A program made the position numbers and the translations under genes. Of a DNA stretch of 64,000 bases, positions 52,355 to 63,747 are shown piece by piece. Location: positions 3,083,158 to 3,147,157 of the forward strand of contig BDGG01000003.1 of assembly GCA_001949185.1 (NCBI GenBank), written 5' to 3'. Positions within the stretch are counted from its first letter, which is position 1; every line of letters starts with the position of its first letter. The DNA comes from Ramazzottius varieornatus. Its lineage: Eukaryota; Tardigrada; Eutardigrada; Parachela; Ramazzottiidae. The notes beneath the pieces were generated by a model, which was not told where the DNA came from, made no database searches, and saw nothing but the letters and a program-made list of their open reading frames with translations.

Positions 52355-53788
52355 TCAGGAGCGTCCTTGAATGCGGAAGAGTAACTTACGAACACCATTA
52401 CGGTGGATCGTACTGTTGAACATGAGGAAAACCTGTAATATCAAGCAGGCGTGCCAGAAACTAAAAAGCAGCAAGGACAGTGCGTTGTCACATCGAACTT
52501 ACCGGATGGACCGCGTACCCCGATACGGAGACAGTGACCATCCAGTGCTGTAGCATCGGGTGTGCGAGAAACATTTCAACCGGCATTGACTTGGCTAAGA
52601 TGGGGTACGCGAAGAAAGACAGGCTATAGAAAATGGCTGAGACGAACAGCATTTTGGACATGGCCAGTTTGTGATGGTGGCTACGGCTGGCTCCATGGTT
52701 CTCGACTGTAACAGAGCGAGATGATTTCATCCTGGAGGTGATCAAAAGGACCACGTACAGCAAACCAGCTAGAGCTAACGGCACGTAGGTCTTCAGAGTC
52801 GATTGGACGAAACGATAGTCGAAGCGACCCAGCTTGAACTCACTGACCGAACACCCTCCCCACAACTGGTTGATCCCGATACCTGGAACGTTAAGTTAAT
52901 GGGGACTTGCTCAAATGGTGCAAATGATGGGAACCAGACAACTGATCGTTTTCCCAAGTGGCGCACACTTCTAGCCAATAATGATAAAATGGTACCACCC
53001 GAGATAACGGTTCAAGTCCGAATGTACGGAGAGTTCATGGCTTGAGTATTCGGAAATGGTGACAATATGTTACGGCTGTATTGGAGTTCGTGTGAATCTG
53101 TTACTGTGTTCATACCTCCGTTCACGTCGAGTTCCATTGGGATAGTGAACAATACACCCATTACCCACATGGACAAGATAAAGATAGCTGGAAATCTTCG
53201 GCGGACAAAGGTGTGGTAGTGTAGCGGATACAAAACAGCCACGAAGCGGTTGACAGCCAGGAAGAGGATGTTCCAGTACCCAGCAGTGTTGGTAAGAGAA
53301 TAGAAGAACTGGGTGAACCGGCAGGTGAAAAGGGACTGAGAATGCACTAGGACTCCGGCCATATAGATGGGAATATGGACGAGACACATGAACGTCTCGA
53401 TCATGGCCAGGTGACCGATCAAGACTCCAGAACCTGTACGAAGGTTGGCCGTGATACAGATGGCGCCGAGGAAGACCACGTTGAACATTCCACAAGCGAA
53501 TGCGAGGCCGAGTGTCAGCACGAACCATATGGTCAAGCTGGAGGAGCATTGCATCCAAAAGGCAGTCACATTGAACGCGGTGGCATTGGGTGGTACTGAC
53601 GAACCCGAAATTTTACTTGTTTGGTGAGTCGAAAAGTTCATTCTGTGATCTGGAAAATCAAACAACGTTTCGGTCGATGGACGCGAGTAAGGGATAGTAA
53701 GAAAGATGGTGTTTAGGATGTTGTAGTTACGGGGAACGCTAGCTGGACTAAAACCAGATATCCATGTACTAGTGCACGGTTCCGACAT
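52355..53788 (-). CDS. Orphan rhodopsin-like (class A) G-protein-coupled receptor
   Basis: Seven-helix receptor. The first exon (start 53788) gives a long extracellular N-terminus with glycosylation sites (NFS, NAT, NVT) and helices: SLTIWFVLTLGLAFACGMFN (TM1), LIGHLAMIETFMCLVHIPIY (TM2), FFYSLTNTAGYWNILFLAVN (TM3), FPAIFILSMWVMGVLFTIPM (TM4). The conserved DRY is replaced by NRF before VAVLYPLHY. The second exon encodes loop 2 with a cysteine (WGGCSV), VPLALAGLLYVVLLI (TM5), MLFVSAIFYSLSFFAYPI (TM6) and HWMVTVSVSGYAVHP (TM7). The last exon (VFLMFNSTIHRNGVRKLLFR) is typical of the helix-8 region. The TM7 NPxxY is changed to HPVFL. The pattern resembles lineage-expanded peptide-receptor-like orphans; no ligand can be inferred. 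Confidence 0.85.
52941..53014 (+). repeat. Palindrome family A, copy 13
   Basis: CTGATCGTTTTCCCAAGTGG with GGTACCACCCGAGATAACGG; loop TAGCCAATAATGATA. It lies in the GPCR intron, antisense to the gene by loop orientation. Confidence 0.75.
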
Positions 53789-54467
53789 TCTGTTACTCTT
53801 TCTACATGGGCGAATAACGAAGGGCGTTTTAATCCCTGACGTCAGCGAACTTGTTGACTCTTCTTACACTGGATGGTGAGATCATATATGACGTTAATTT
53901 CTCGACTATCAGTCAAACATAACTGAGCTGGAATTTCAGACGGCGAACCCTGCATAAGTTAATCGGAAGCTGATCAAGATATCCATGGCACGCTTCTGAT
54001 GTGAATCTGGATTCATTACAAAACTTGAAGGTCCACCTTGCTGCGCAAGAAGGCAGTTCTAATAGCTGGACGGATGACATACCCGGGCACGCGCGAACGA
54101 CTTGGACACTGGACAGCTAAGCGGGATAGCGTAACCTGCCATTCCATAAAACTCAGCGGAAGCAGGAAAAAAGTCTTGTGCGTACTGCACTGTAAAATTT
54201 GAACGACGGGGAAACCTCATCTTCCAAAACCTCGATTTAGCCCATTTGCAGATTTGGCAGCATGGAGATTGCGCCAACCCATGGAGAAGGTCCCACTTTA
54301 AAGTAGGCTCTTCTCCAACATGGCGGTCCCACCATTCCGGCGTCTGCCATTCCACGTTAAGTATGAGCTTGTAAACCAGCGTGGGATTTTGCGTCCCGTA
54401 CTGGTCCACATGGTTGTAACACAGTTCACAGTTCTTAGATGGGACGAGATGGCATTCTAATGTGGGA

Positions 54468-54612
54468 TCGGTAAAAATTATGGGCCAGGCCTTTTCGCTA
54501 CGGCGGTACGGAAGCACGTACGTACACGACCGATTCGGAGTAATACACTTTTCGATACTTTTCTACGGTTTGATTTCCAGTTTGCCGTCCTTTCCGCCTG
54601 TCCCATAATTAT
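54468..54612. repeat. Miniature palindromic element, family B copy (diverged)
   Basis: GTAAAAATTATGGGCCAGGC at the left end faces CCTGTCCCATAATTATCC at the right. Internal words (CTTTTCGCTACGGCGGTACG and TTTGCCGTCCTTTCCGCC) are shared with the elements at 62523 and 62671. Confidence 0.65.
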
Positions 54613-54672
54613 CCAACGTGCGTCTACGGGATAACGGAACACATGGCGTCACACCTTTAGGTGGCAGCACTA

Positions 54673-55405
54673 CAGGGTGATCCCTGTACGTTGGAACGAT
54701 TTTGAAAATTCGTGGTAAAGTCGCTTCTAGCTCTACATTTCCAAACTTCAACTCGTTCGATAGAGCATTTCTTCATCTTGAATTTTTGTGAAGGTCTCCC
54801 CAACATAAAATGATCGTTTGATTGTTTCGGGCCTCTGAAAACATGAATTTTACGGGTAAGAAGTGGGAACCTCAGTTAAACTATTTATATTTGACGGGCA
54901 AAACGATTACATTTCCTCATGAAAATTGTTTGATTCGGGAAATACGTTTAGACTGAATATTGGAGAACAAACCGACCGCTCGAACACGCTGCGGACGGAG
55001 AAACTGAAAATAGTTCAAAAAGTACGCGGAAAAGTTTGCTACCTCCCTGAGTTTCCAGCAATATTACCGCTCACAAATCCAACCATGTGCACGAACTCAT
55101 GAATGATACTTTTCTACTATATCTAGAAGGGTTTTCCAACAGAATAGCATCAGCGAAATTATTCTGAAACGTTTCGCACGCAAACAAACCAGCCTGAAGT
55201 GCATTGTATGTTGGTTTTGCGAAAACTTTTTGATTTCCACCTAGTTCCCGTCTTCAGCACTCCTTGACAACGACACCCCGAAAAAATTTTTACACAATGT
55301 TTTTGATAGTTACATGTATCTGGGAACGAATTTTCGAAGAAGTAGAAGCACTGCTCATTTTTCTATTCACGTCTAAAAGCGTTCCAACTTATAGGGATCA
55401 CCCTG
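54673..55405. mobile_element. 733-bp non-autonomous TA-flanked element
   Basis: The left end is CAGGGTGATCCCTGTACGTT and the complement of the right end is CAGGGTGATCCCTATAAGTT, continuing GGAACG on both. It is flanked by TA at 54671-54672 and 55406-55407. There is no transposase frame. The CAGGGTG terminus is shared with the VPS52 intronic element, so a common Tc1/mariner-type family is likely. Confidence 0.8.
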
Positions 55406-56033
55406 TATAGCGTGGGACCATTATGGTTCGAATATGGGTCGCACTCAGTATGGGATCGCACGTTATTAAAATGTAGAAGGGAAGTGCTTGGGAATCTTAG
55501 TACGGGATGACATGTCAAACTAGGATGTAAACCAAAAAGCGTGGCTTTCGGTGCGGGATAAGCTGACACGGAATCGCCTCCCACATTACAACACAATATA
55601 ATCCACATCATAGGGTCATCCAGCCTAGAAGGTCTATCACTTCGAGGCCTGGCAACTAGCCCTAGCAACAGGAGGAATCAAGCCGGAAGTTGATCAGACT
55701 TCTACCCTATCCTCAACAAGCCTCTCAGAGACGCCACTCAGAGATGCCACCAGCAAGCTCAGGGCGTAAAGGGAACACGGAAACAGGATGCAACACGAAA
55801 AGATATTACATCCGAACAATCAACATGAGTCAATCAAGAGCAAGACCGTTAAGTACAAGCAAAAGAGAGAACTGACTTGTGTAAGCCTTGGCACGATGCC
55901 TTGCAAGCCATCCACAGCTGAGAAGCTGGGAATGCCCAGAGGCTCTCTTGCCACAAGCTTACCTGACATGACATGACTTAAAATAACACCGAGTCGCCAC
56001 AGGCACTCCGGTGACATCATCTGTCCTGTAGGT

Positions 56034-56079
56034 AACGAAAAAGTGGAACCGAACGAAAAAGTGGAACCGAACGAAAAAG
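56034..56079. repeat. 18-bp tandem repeat, 2.5 copies
   Basis: The unit AACGAAAAAGTGGAACCG occurs twice perfectly, plus ten bases of a third copy. Confidence 0.85.
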
Positions 56080-56441
56080 CCGATACAGCGTTCGTTACAC
56101 GATTGTCCCTTTTGTGTTTCAGCCAGTGATCAAAGTATGAAGATGTTGACGAGGAAAACAAGAAGGCTATTTACTCATCCCGGAGTGGAAGTCTCTTCCA
56201 GGTTGGCAATGATGCGGAGGATCGATTCGTGAGTACTCACCCCCTTAGTCTGTTCTACCTGTGATCATTCACACAAATGATGGCTCTTTGTGAAGTCCAG
56301 CGTGGAAACGAAGCCTAGCGTCGCATTTGTCGCTATAACCTAAAAAAGCTCGATTAGAGGCTGCCAATTGCCCGTAAAAATCGTGCTTACGGGATCGTGT
56401 TTGGTTTGAAATGCTGTGTAACCTTTAGGGACGTATCTGGA

Positions 56442-59400
56442 ATGATCCTACTATACGTTTTCAAACTTGCACCTTTGCTTTTGGCCGTGCGGATATCTGG
56501 AACCTTCGCCCAAGAGTTGGCTCTTGACACCAATGATGGGTTCACCGATTTCGACCAACCAGATGTTGGTGATGTCGGTGATGGAGCATACGACATGTCG
56601 ATGGACTTTACCGGTATGTTCACCCGAGGAGACTCGAGGAGAAGGAAAGTGCTTCCGGTGCACTGATCATAACATATGTTTGATCGCTATTTACAGGAGT
56701 CCGGACTCCTTCGGCTTCGGTGAGTGCAGCTCCGACTATTCAGCCATCCCAGTCCACGACAAGTCTTCCTCCCCTCAGAACTACAGGAAGTCCACCGAGA
56801 AATATCCAGAATGGAACCCTTGATGCTAACTTCGCCGGGAACTACACAAGAAACTCCACAAGCAGCACCAGCGTGTTCCCGAACATGACGACCACGATTC
56901 CTCCACGAATACTGTATGCCAAGTCTTTTCCTCTTCGGCCAAAAGCAGCAGTCATCCTTACTGTTGGTAAGTGAATGAAGAAAAGGTCATCATCCTCTGA
57001 ACGCAACATTGCGCCTCCGTTTGTTTGTTAGGGACATCTACCGCTTATGATTACAACATTCTTGCTCCCGCCTTAGAAGTTGGTACGGTTTGTTGGAAGG
57101 ATACATGAGACGTCGGCAAATGCATATGCCCACATCGTTGTTCCAAGTGGCACACGTTTTCGTTGTAGTTGGCTGAGAGTGTGCGCCACTTGGGGTATAC
57201 ACTTGGGAAAACAATCTGGTTTCGTCTGTTTGGGGACCTCCCATACCAGGTTGCTAATTCTCTCTGCTAACGAGAACCTACCTGTAGCTTTCGCCCGTGC
57301 GGCGGTGGATTACAACGTGCACATGCGAGTGAAGAACTACTTGTATGAGGTGGACGAAAGTGGAGCGACCATCACCCCGGATGCCAGTCTGGGGAAGACT
57401 CAAGGTTGCTGGATGTGGAATGCGAGTGGCATGTCGGCGATGGCGGTGAACGACAGCGTGGATGTCGTGATCGGACCAGCATGTACCGACGACATGTAAG
57501 TGCCACATTCTTAACAAGGAACGACTTGCACCAAATATCCACTGTGACAAAATTTTCTGTTTTTGAAGGCGGGTGGTGAACGAGCTCTTGACATACTTTG
57601 CAGTTCCTTGCGTAACTGGCGCAGCCAACTTGGTCGACAGCACTTTTCAGTACAAGTACCTGACCCGAACGGGTTTCAGCACTTACGATATGTGGACATT
57701 TTTGGCTAAGATGATGGAGAACTATAAATGGACCAGTGTGTGCGTCATATACGATATCGACGTCATAGAGCTCAACGTCGAGGCGACAAGTAGGGGATCT
57801 CCTTTTGTTCATACTGAAAGATCCATGTTTAACAGCACAATCCTCCATTTCACGTCTTCTAGGCTTACTAAAGAACTCAAAGGAACATTCAATAGATGCG
57901 TACGACATTCGAATCAATGGAACGGAGTTCGAGGCTTTCGATTCCATCTCTGGTTGGCTGAAAGAATGCGGAGTCCGCTCTAGAGGTGGGATGTTCCGGC
58001 TCGAATCATTTAAGACGTGGGCAAATTGTTTGAACCAGATCATTTCCCTAATGTGGCGCACATTCTTGGCCAAGAACAACGAAAACGTGCACCACTTGAT
58101 ACGAGGATACGATCCAATCCATTTGCCCGCGTCCTGTTCTTCGTCAACTGACTTGTATTCGATATTTTACAGTGGTCGTTTTCGTCCTGAAAGGTATGTT
58201 AAGACAGAAGAAGCTTGGCAGAACTCTACTAATTCTTTTTACAATACTGCTGGCTGATGTTGTCGTACAGGCCCCTTGACGCGGCACTTTATGGTGCAAG
58301 CCGCTCGTGACGGTATGGTTAACGGGGAGTGGGTCTTTTACACCGCCGATCTCTTTTTGAACGATGTTCTCGGTGTGGCCGGAAACTGGAAACAGCGTAT
58401 GTTCATAACACAATTTTGGTGCGTGGTCCGCGAGATACCGATAATCGATTGGTTTGACAGGAGATGGATATGACAAGGAAGCCCTCTCGGCTTACCGCTT
58501 CTTATTCGTTCTTTCCATCAGGGACGTACGAAACAACTCCCAGTACAAGACGTTCCAAGCGCAGGTCCGTAACCGCGGAGCCGTAAAGTTCAACAAGTCA
58601 AAAGAGTCAATCGTCATCAACTACTACTCGGCGACCTTTCATGACGCCGTACTCCTCTTTGCCAAAGGCCTCAGGACCGCCTATGAGAATCCCATCCGTC
58701 CCAGGAGCTATGATGGACAGTTGCCGTTGTCAGTCAACACCGTGGTTCGGTGGACATGGAACAGTACTTTCCAGGGTGCCAGCGGCTTAGTGTAAGCTTG
58801 CAGTAGTCAAGTTTCATGATAATGTATTAATAATATACAGTATGCGAAATGGAGGCAAAGGAATTCACCCAAATCTCATCTCAAGTGGCGCACGTTTGCG
58901 ATGTTGGCGAACGAGAATGTGCGTTATGGAAAAACGATCTAGCGGAATTCAGTTGCCGACGTTCCTATTTTTTTGAAGAATTACGAGTGTACAATAACAG
59001 ATGAAATAGTGTTACTGCTATAATTGAATCGATAGGGGTTACGCTGTACCTAAAATCATGAACAGAAAGCAAAAATTCGACGTATCTGATTGTTCTTGTT
59101 CGAGTTAGAGCACGAATTTCCATCGGTACATGATCTTCTTGGAATTTCGACAGGTACATCAATCCGAAAGGTGATAGAGCAGACGACTTAACTATCTATC
59201 GGATGACGGACGAAATTCTTGGAACATTCTCTGTAAGCTTCCATGTACACTATTTACTGCAGATACTGCGACCGAAGTATCGAACTGCATTCATTACAAG
59301 CTCCATTGTGTATACCACTTTCAAAGACCGTAATTCACATCTAACGTAAAGTTCTAATATTGACATGCTCTTCAACATACTCTTCCACTTCAGGAGAAGC

Positions 59401-62280
59401 GGACAATTAACGACTATCCCTTGTTAGGTCGTGGCGGTGTATTACGGGAACGAAGGTGCCTACCGGGAGCTTCGATCGATCAACTGGCGAACCAGCGACG
59501 GGTTGCCACCGCTGAACGAGCCCGTGTGCGGTTACGAGAATACTCGCTGCGTCCAGATCACCTCGGCGGTCAGTATCGGTGGGAGCCTTGCGGGTCTTTT
59601 GATTTTGTGTCTACTGGGTGCCGGGATACGGTACTGCATCAAGCATCGTAATGTCAAGAGCAAGCACCATTCCGAGTGGTTGGCGGAATGGGAAGACATC
59701 ACAATGGACGCCTTGTCCACTCAATCCCGAATGTCGTTAAATAGTAACAGTAGCCTGTCCAAGCCTTCGCTACGATCGGACGACGACAGCGCCTCACGTC
59801 GCTCTAAAAAGAAACCTCCTCCTAGCAGTGGAAGGTATTGGGTGATGGGCAGACAAAATATACAAGACCGTCATCTCAAGTGGCGCATAACTTCATGGTT
59901 ACTGGCTGGAAGGGTGTGCCACTTAGGATGAAGACGAGCTTCCTCGCCTGGTCAGTTTTCCGGATGTTTCTCTGTGGTAGGCTTGCTTTCGGGACTTGGC
60001 AGGGAAGACTAGTGATGGTCACGTTGTGTGAGCCACACATTGTTAATCTCAAGAAAATGCTGTCAGAAGTGAAAGTTGTGAGGGGAATGTCTCACGACAA
60101 CATCCTGCACTTCTTAGGCGCCGTTGTTGGGCCGGATCATTACGCCGTCATCGGTGAATACTGCTCCAAAGGAACATTGCAGGTGCGAACATTCGTAAAC
60201 TGATCTATATTTCCGAATCAATTTCCGAATAAAACAAATAACCGTGGAACTTTTTGTAGGACTTGTTGGCGGATGAGACAGCTAAACTGGACTGGATCTT
60301 TCGCTACTCCTTGTTGAGCGATCTCGTCAAAGGTATAATTTACATCCATGGGAGCCCCCTAGCTGTTCATGGTCGGCTGACTTCTGCATGCTGTTACGTT
60401 GACGGGAAGTTCGTGCTGAAAGTTGGTAAGTATTAATCTATTCGAACTTGAAATTCGGTTTATTGTGATAGTATGTGGAGACGGTCAATTTGTTCTACCT
60501 TAGGGGACTATGGACTGCCTACAATGTACAAGCGAACTATACCGGCGGAGCTGACCTACCAGAACTACGTTTCCCTGTACTGGACGGCACCTGAGCTGCT
60601 TGACCGTCCTAACGGCCCTGGCACCCCCGAAGGAGACGTGTAAGGACGCTGTATACAGTATTTCAATAAATTTCTTGAATAATACCGTTATAATTACCTT
60701 GCATGAGTCTTCGTATGGATCGACAGGTACGCATACGGGATCATTTTGCAAGAAATCATTCTGAGAGAAGAGCCGTACTCTATGTACGAACTCGAACCCG
60801 AAGGTAAGTGCACCGCTTTTCCTTCTTTTTCGCTCGAGACCGATAAGTGTTTTAGGACCAATGGAATGTCAAATTTCCAGAAATCATCGCCAGGGTTCGA
60901 AACCCGGAAATATTCTTCCGACCGAATATCTCATCCACGGATGGTGCCCCCGGGTTGCTGTCCTTGATGGATCAGTGTCTCCAGCACGACCCGCTAGAAC
61001 GTCCGCGGTTCCCACAAGTCAGGACCAGTCTGAGGCAGATGACCAGGTAAGGAATAAGCGAAAGTAAAGTCTATCATCGCTCTATCAACGTATGAGAGGT
61101 TCTTTCAGAGGAGCGGTGGAGAAAAGCAATATCGTGGACCTTCTGATATCGAGAATGGAGCAGTATGCCGCCGACCTGGAGAGAAGTGTGGAGGAGAAGA
61201 CGAAAGCATTCCAGGAGGAGAAGAAGAAAACAGATGCTCTGCTGAACCAGATCTTACCGGCGTAAGTCATAACTCTTTGAAGTTGCCCAATCAGCTTTTC
61301 TATTTCCCGACTTCTGAGAACCATTTTCCTGTAGGTCCGTGGCGGAACGGTTGAAGAAGGGCGAAATGGTTCCACCAGAGTCCTTTGAAAGTGCGACCAT
61401 CTTCTTCAGTGATGCAAGTTTCGCGCCTGTAGAGTAGTTTTTCGGGTAGTTCTGTATCATTTGGCACTTTGTTTGGCTTACAGATCGTCGGGTTTCCGGC
61501 TTTGGCGCTAGAATCTAGTCCCACACAGATTGTGGAGTTTCTGAATGACTTATGTATGAGAACTGTTTTCCAAAGACCCCTATATGCTTCCCACGTTCAA
61601 ACGCCGTCTTTCAATTTTTTTAGATTCGTTGTTTGATGGGACGATGCCAAAGTTTGACGTCTACAAGGTCGAGACAATTCAGGATTCTTACATGGTGAGA
61701 CCCTGCATGTTCATAGAAAGAGAATGAAAATTGATAGATGGAGTAATTGCAGGTTGCCAGCGGACTCCCGAATCGGAATGGGCTTAATCATGCAAAGGAG
61801 CAGGCCTTGTTAGCGTTGACTTTGATGAGCCTCATCAAGTCCTTCAAGATCAAGCATCGCGACAACGAAACACCCAAACTACGCATTGGACTCAACACCG
61901 GTCCTGTGGTAGCTAGTGTCATTGGTCTGACGGTTCCTCGTTACTGCCTGTGAGTCCTCCGTTTTGTACGAGTACTGTAAGTACGGTAGGTGAACGAATG
62001 ATTATCTGTAGTTCTCGTGTTGTTTTCCTATAGGTTTGGTGACACGGTAAATACGGCCAGCAGAATGGAATCCACTGGCCAAGGCCTGAAAATACAGATT
62101 TCTCCAAGCACCAAAGCTATTCTGGACGGCTTTGGGACATTCAAGACCAAAGACCGCGGGGAAATTGAGGTGAAAGGGAAGGGTGTAATTCGAACGTATT
62201 GGCTCGTTGGACGAAGCAACCAGGAAGAGGAGGAGGAAGATGAACCACCGGTGGTCACTTTTACCGTCCCTGAAGCTTGA
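56442..62280 (+). CDS. Receptor-type (particulate) guanylate cyclase
   Basis: Single-pass receptor making cGMP. Signal peptide [20 protein letters not shown], then a Ser/Thr/Pro-rich segment with glycosylation sites (about residues 60-150). An ANF-receptor-type ligand domain follows: [55 protein letters not shown], a tiny exon VVVFVLKG (near 58172), [19 protein letters not shown] and [16 protein letters not shown]. The transmembrane helix is [19 protein letters not shown] (near 59575). The kinase-homology domain ([20 protein letters not shown] to [16 protein letters not shown]) lacks the catalytic HRD Asp, as is normal. A coiled linker ([20 protein letters not shown]) leads to the cyclase domain: [52 protein letters not shown] and [19 protein letters not shown]. 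The metal Asps and the guanine-selecting Glu and Cys are present. At least four introns hold palindrome A. Confidence 0.93.
57134..57218 (-). repeat. Palindrome family A, copy 14
   Basis: TTCCAAGTGGCACACG and GTGTGCGCCACTTGGGG arms, loop GTAGTTGGCTG, with a later GGGAAAACAATCT. Located in a guanylate cyclase intron. Confidence 0.75.
58037..58114 (+). repeat. Palindrome family A, copy 15
   Basis: CCAGATCATTTCCCTAATGT and GTGCACCACTTGATACGAGG arms; loop TTGGCCAAGAACAACG. It lies in a guanylate cyclase intron just before the tiny VVVFVLKG exon. Confidence 0.7.
58873..58941 (-). repeat. Palindrome family A, copy 16
   Basis: ATCTCAAGTGGCGCACG with a degraded right arm AATGTGCGTTATGG, followed by AAAAACGATCTAG. 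Located in a guanylate cyclase intron. Confidence 0.65.
59862..59939 (-). repeat. Palindrome family A, copy 17
   Basis: TCATCTCAAGTGGCGCAT and GTGTGCCACTTAGGATGA arms, loop GGTTACTGGCTGGAAG. It lies in the guanylate cyclase intron between the juxtamembrane exon and the kinase-homology domain. Confidence 0.75.
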
Positions 62281-62522
62281 GGAATCTTCAGAAAGTCCGT
62301 CCATCCACGCACAGGCTTACAACCAGATATCTTTGTCAAACTAATTGACACCTCTTAATGTCTTTGCTCGTTCTTGGGAGTAATCTGGGCATCTTGTCTG
62401 TTTTTTCGTTGTTAGTCATTTCAAATTTCCGTTTTTCGACATGCTTTGTCCTTAATCGTCATCTGGTGTGAAACTTCCATGTACACGCACGATGGGTACA
62501 CGCAGGATTAGAAATTGTGGTA

Positions 62523-62636
62523 CAGTAAAAATCATGGGACAGGCCTTTTCGCTACTGCGGTACGGGAGCACGTACACTTTTCTACGGTCGAACCTTCATT
62601 TCGCCGTCCTTTCCGCCTATCCCACAATTTTTACTG
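62523..62636. mobile_element. 114-bp palindromic miniature element, family B
   Basis: The left end is CAGTAAAAATCATGGGACAG and the complement of the right end is CAGTAAAAATTGTGGGATAG, continuing GC. It is flanked by TA at 62521-62522 and 62637-62638. It is too short to code and is mobilised, if at all, by a Tc1/mariner-type transposase in trans. Confidence 0.8.
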
Positions 62637-62670
62637 TACCTTGATTTCTCGTCTTGCTTGTAATTATGTA

Positions 62671-62803
62671 ACAGTCAGGAAGGATGGCAAAATGGAAATT
62701 CAACCGTAGAAAAGTGTTGAAAAGTACATTAGTACGAATCGGCCGTGTACGTACGTGCCTCGGTACCGCCGTGGCGAAAAGGCCTGTCCCAAGATTGTTA
62801 CTG
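62671..62803. repeat. Second family B miniature element, inverted relative to the first
   Basis: It starts ACAGTCAGGAAGGATGGC and ends GGCCTGTCCCAAGATTGTTA followed by CTGT. The interior is the complement of the neighbour at 62523-62636 with insertions (CGTACGTGCCTCGGTACC). The two lie only 34 bp apart, head to head. Confidence 0.65.
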
Positions 62804-63535
62804 TCCCATATTTAATTTAAGGCTTAAGAATGTACGGGGAAGAAAGTTTATAACGTTCTTTCGCCAACGAAAACAAATCGGTCAAACCTACTCAGAAAAA
62901 TGTCGTGAACAATTCTTGTGCTTGCATGACCCCCCAAATTCCCCATAGGAAGCGAGATCCACAGATCACGCGACCAGAAACCCGAACCCATGAAAAATGG
63001 GTACTGACCCATGAACAAAAACGTCCCTAATAAACCCAACAGTCTCCCTGCCTTGAGTAAGGCTCTTGATTAAGTTACCCCAGCCTGAAGTTACCCCAGC
63101 CTGCTGCGTTAACACCCGACACCCGTCCCCTCGAGCACCGAGCCAGGAAACGACTAGATATTTACCCATCGTGCGTGTACGTACTGTATTTTCTCCCAGA
63201 GTTGGTGTACGTCACTCGAGCGGAACTAACACTGATGCGGACGATAGTCATGCGTCATCACCAGCCTAGCCGGATCGCTAGTTCGTCAGAAAGAAAAGCT
63301 GATTTCACGATAGCAGGTTGCACCTGGATTTTAAGCCAATTTCATGGCCTGTTTTGGTCAAAAATCTGCCAAAATCAGATAGAAAGCTGACTAGACGCTG
63401 ATTACGAGCTCAGTCAAATCAGATTTCGTGCGTAGGACCCGTGAGTGGAGGACTTTAGAGCAGGCACCAAGAACCCGACTGGGCTGGCAGTGTTAACATC
63501 ACTCGAGTGACGTACACAAATTTTGAGAGGTATGT

Positions 63536-63747
63536 ACTGTATTCCCTCAATAGTTCTGCGAATTATGTCATCATGCCAGTAAATTACACCCGCACTGGTA
63601 TCGCTGATTGTTTGATTGTCGCCCATCATTACACTGGACTGGAGAGCAGTCTTTGATTGAAGGTATAGTTACTTTCTGTTCCCCGCCGGATGATATTTAC
63701 CACGACAGTCACGTGATTCGCAGAACTTTCGAGGGAACACAGTAATA
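63536..63747. repeat. Foldback repeat about 210 bp
   Basis: TACTGTATTCCCTCAATAGT followed by TCTGCGAA (from 63537) is mirrored by TTCGCAGAACTTTCGAGGGA followed by ACACAGTA (to 63746). Pairing continues inward with mismatches. TA dinucleotides border both ends. Confidence 0.6.

Larger units (their letters stand above)
53789..56441. other. Intergenic, repeat-rich; no gene recognised
   Basis: It contains two miniature elements (54468-54612 and 54673-55405) and an 18-bp tandem repeat (56034-56079). A minus open frame of 152 codons at 54059-54517 overlaps the first element and has no known domain. Near 56125-56225 an exon-like stretch with good acceptor and donor codes MKMLTRKTRRLFTHPGVEVS but connects to nothing. 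Confidence 0.45.

Noticed and set aside
54059-54517. 152-codon minus-strand open frame
   Set aside because: It has no recognisable domain, no splice partners, overlaps a miniature element at its 5' end and lies in a repeat-rich gap.
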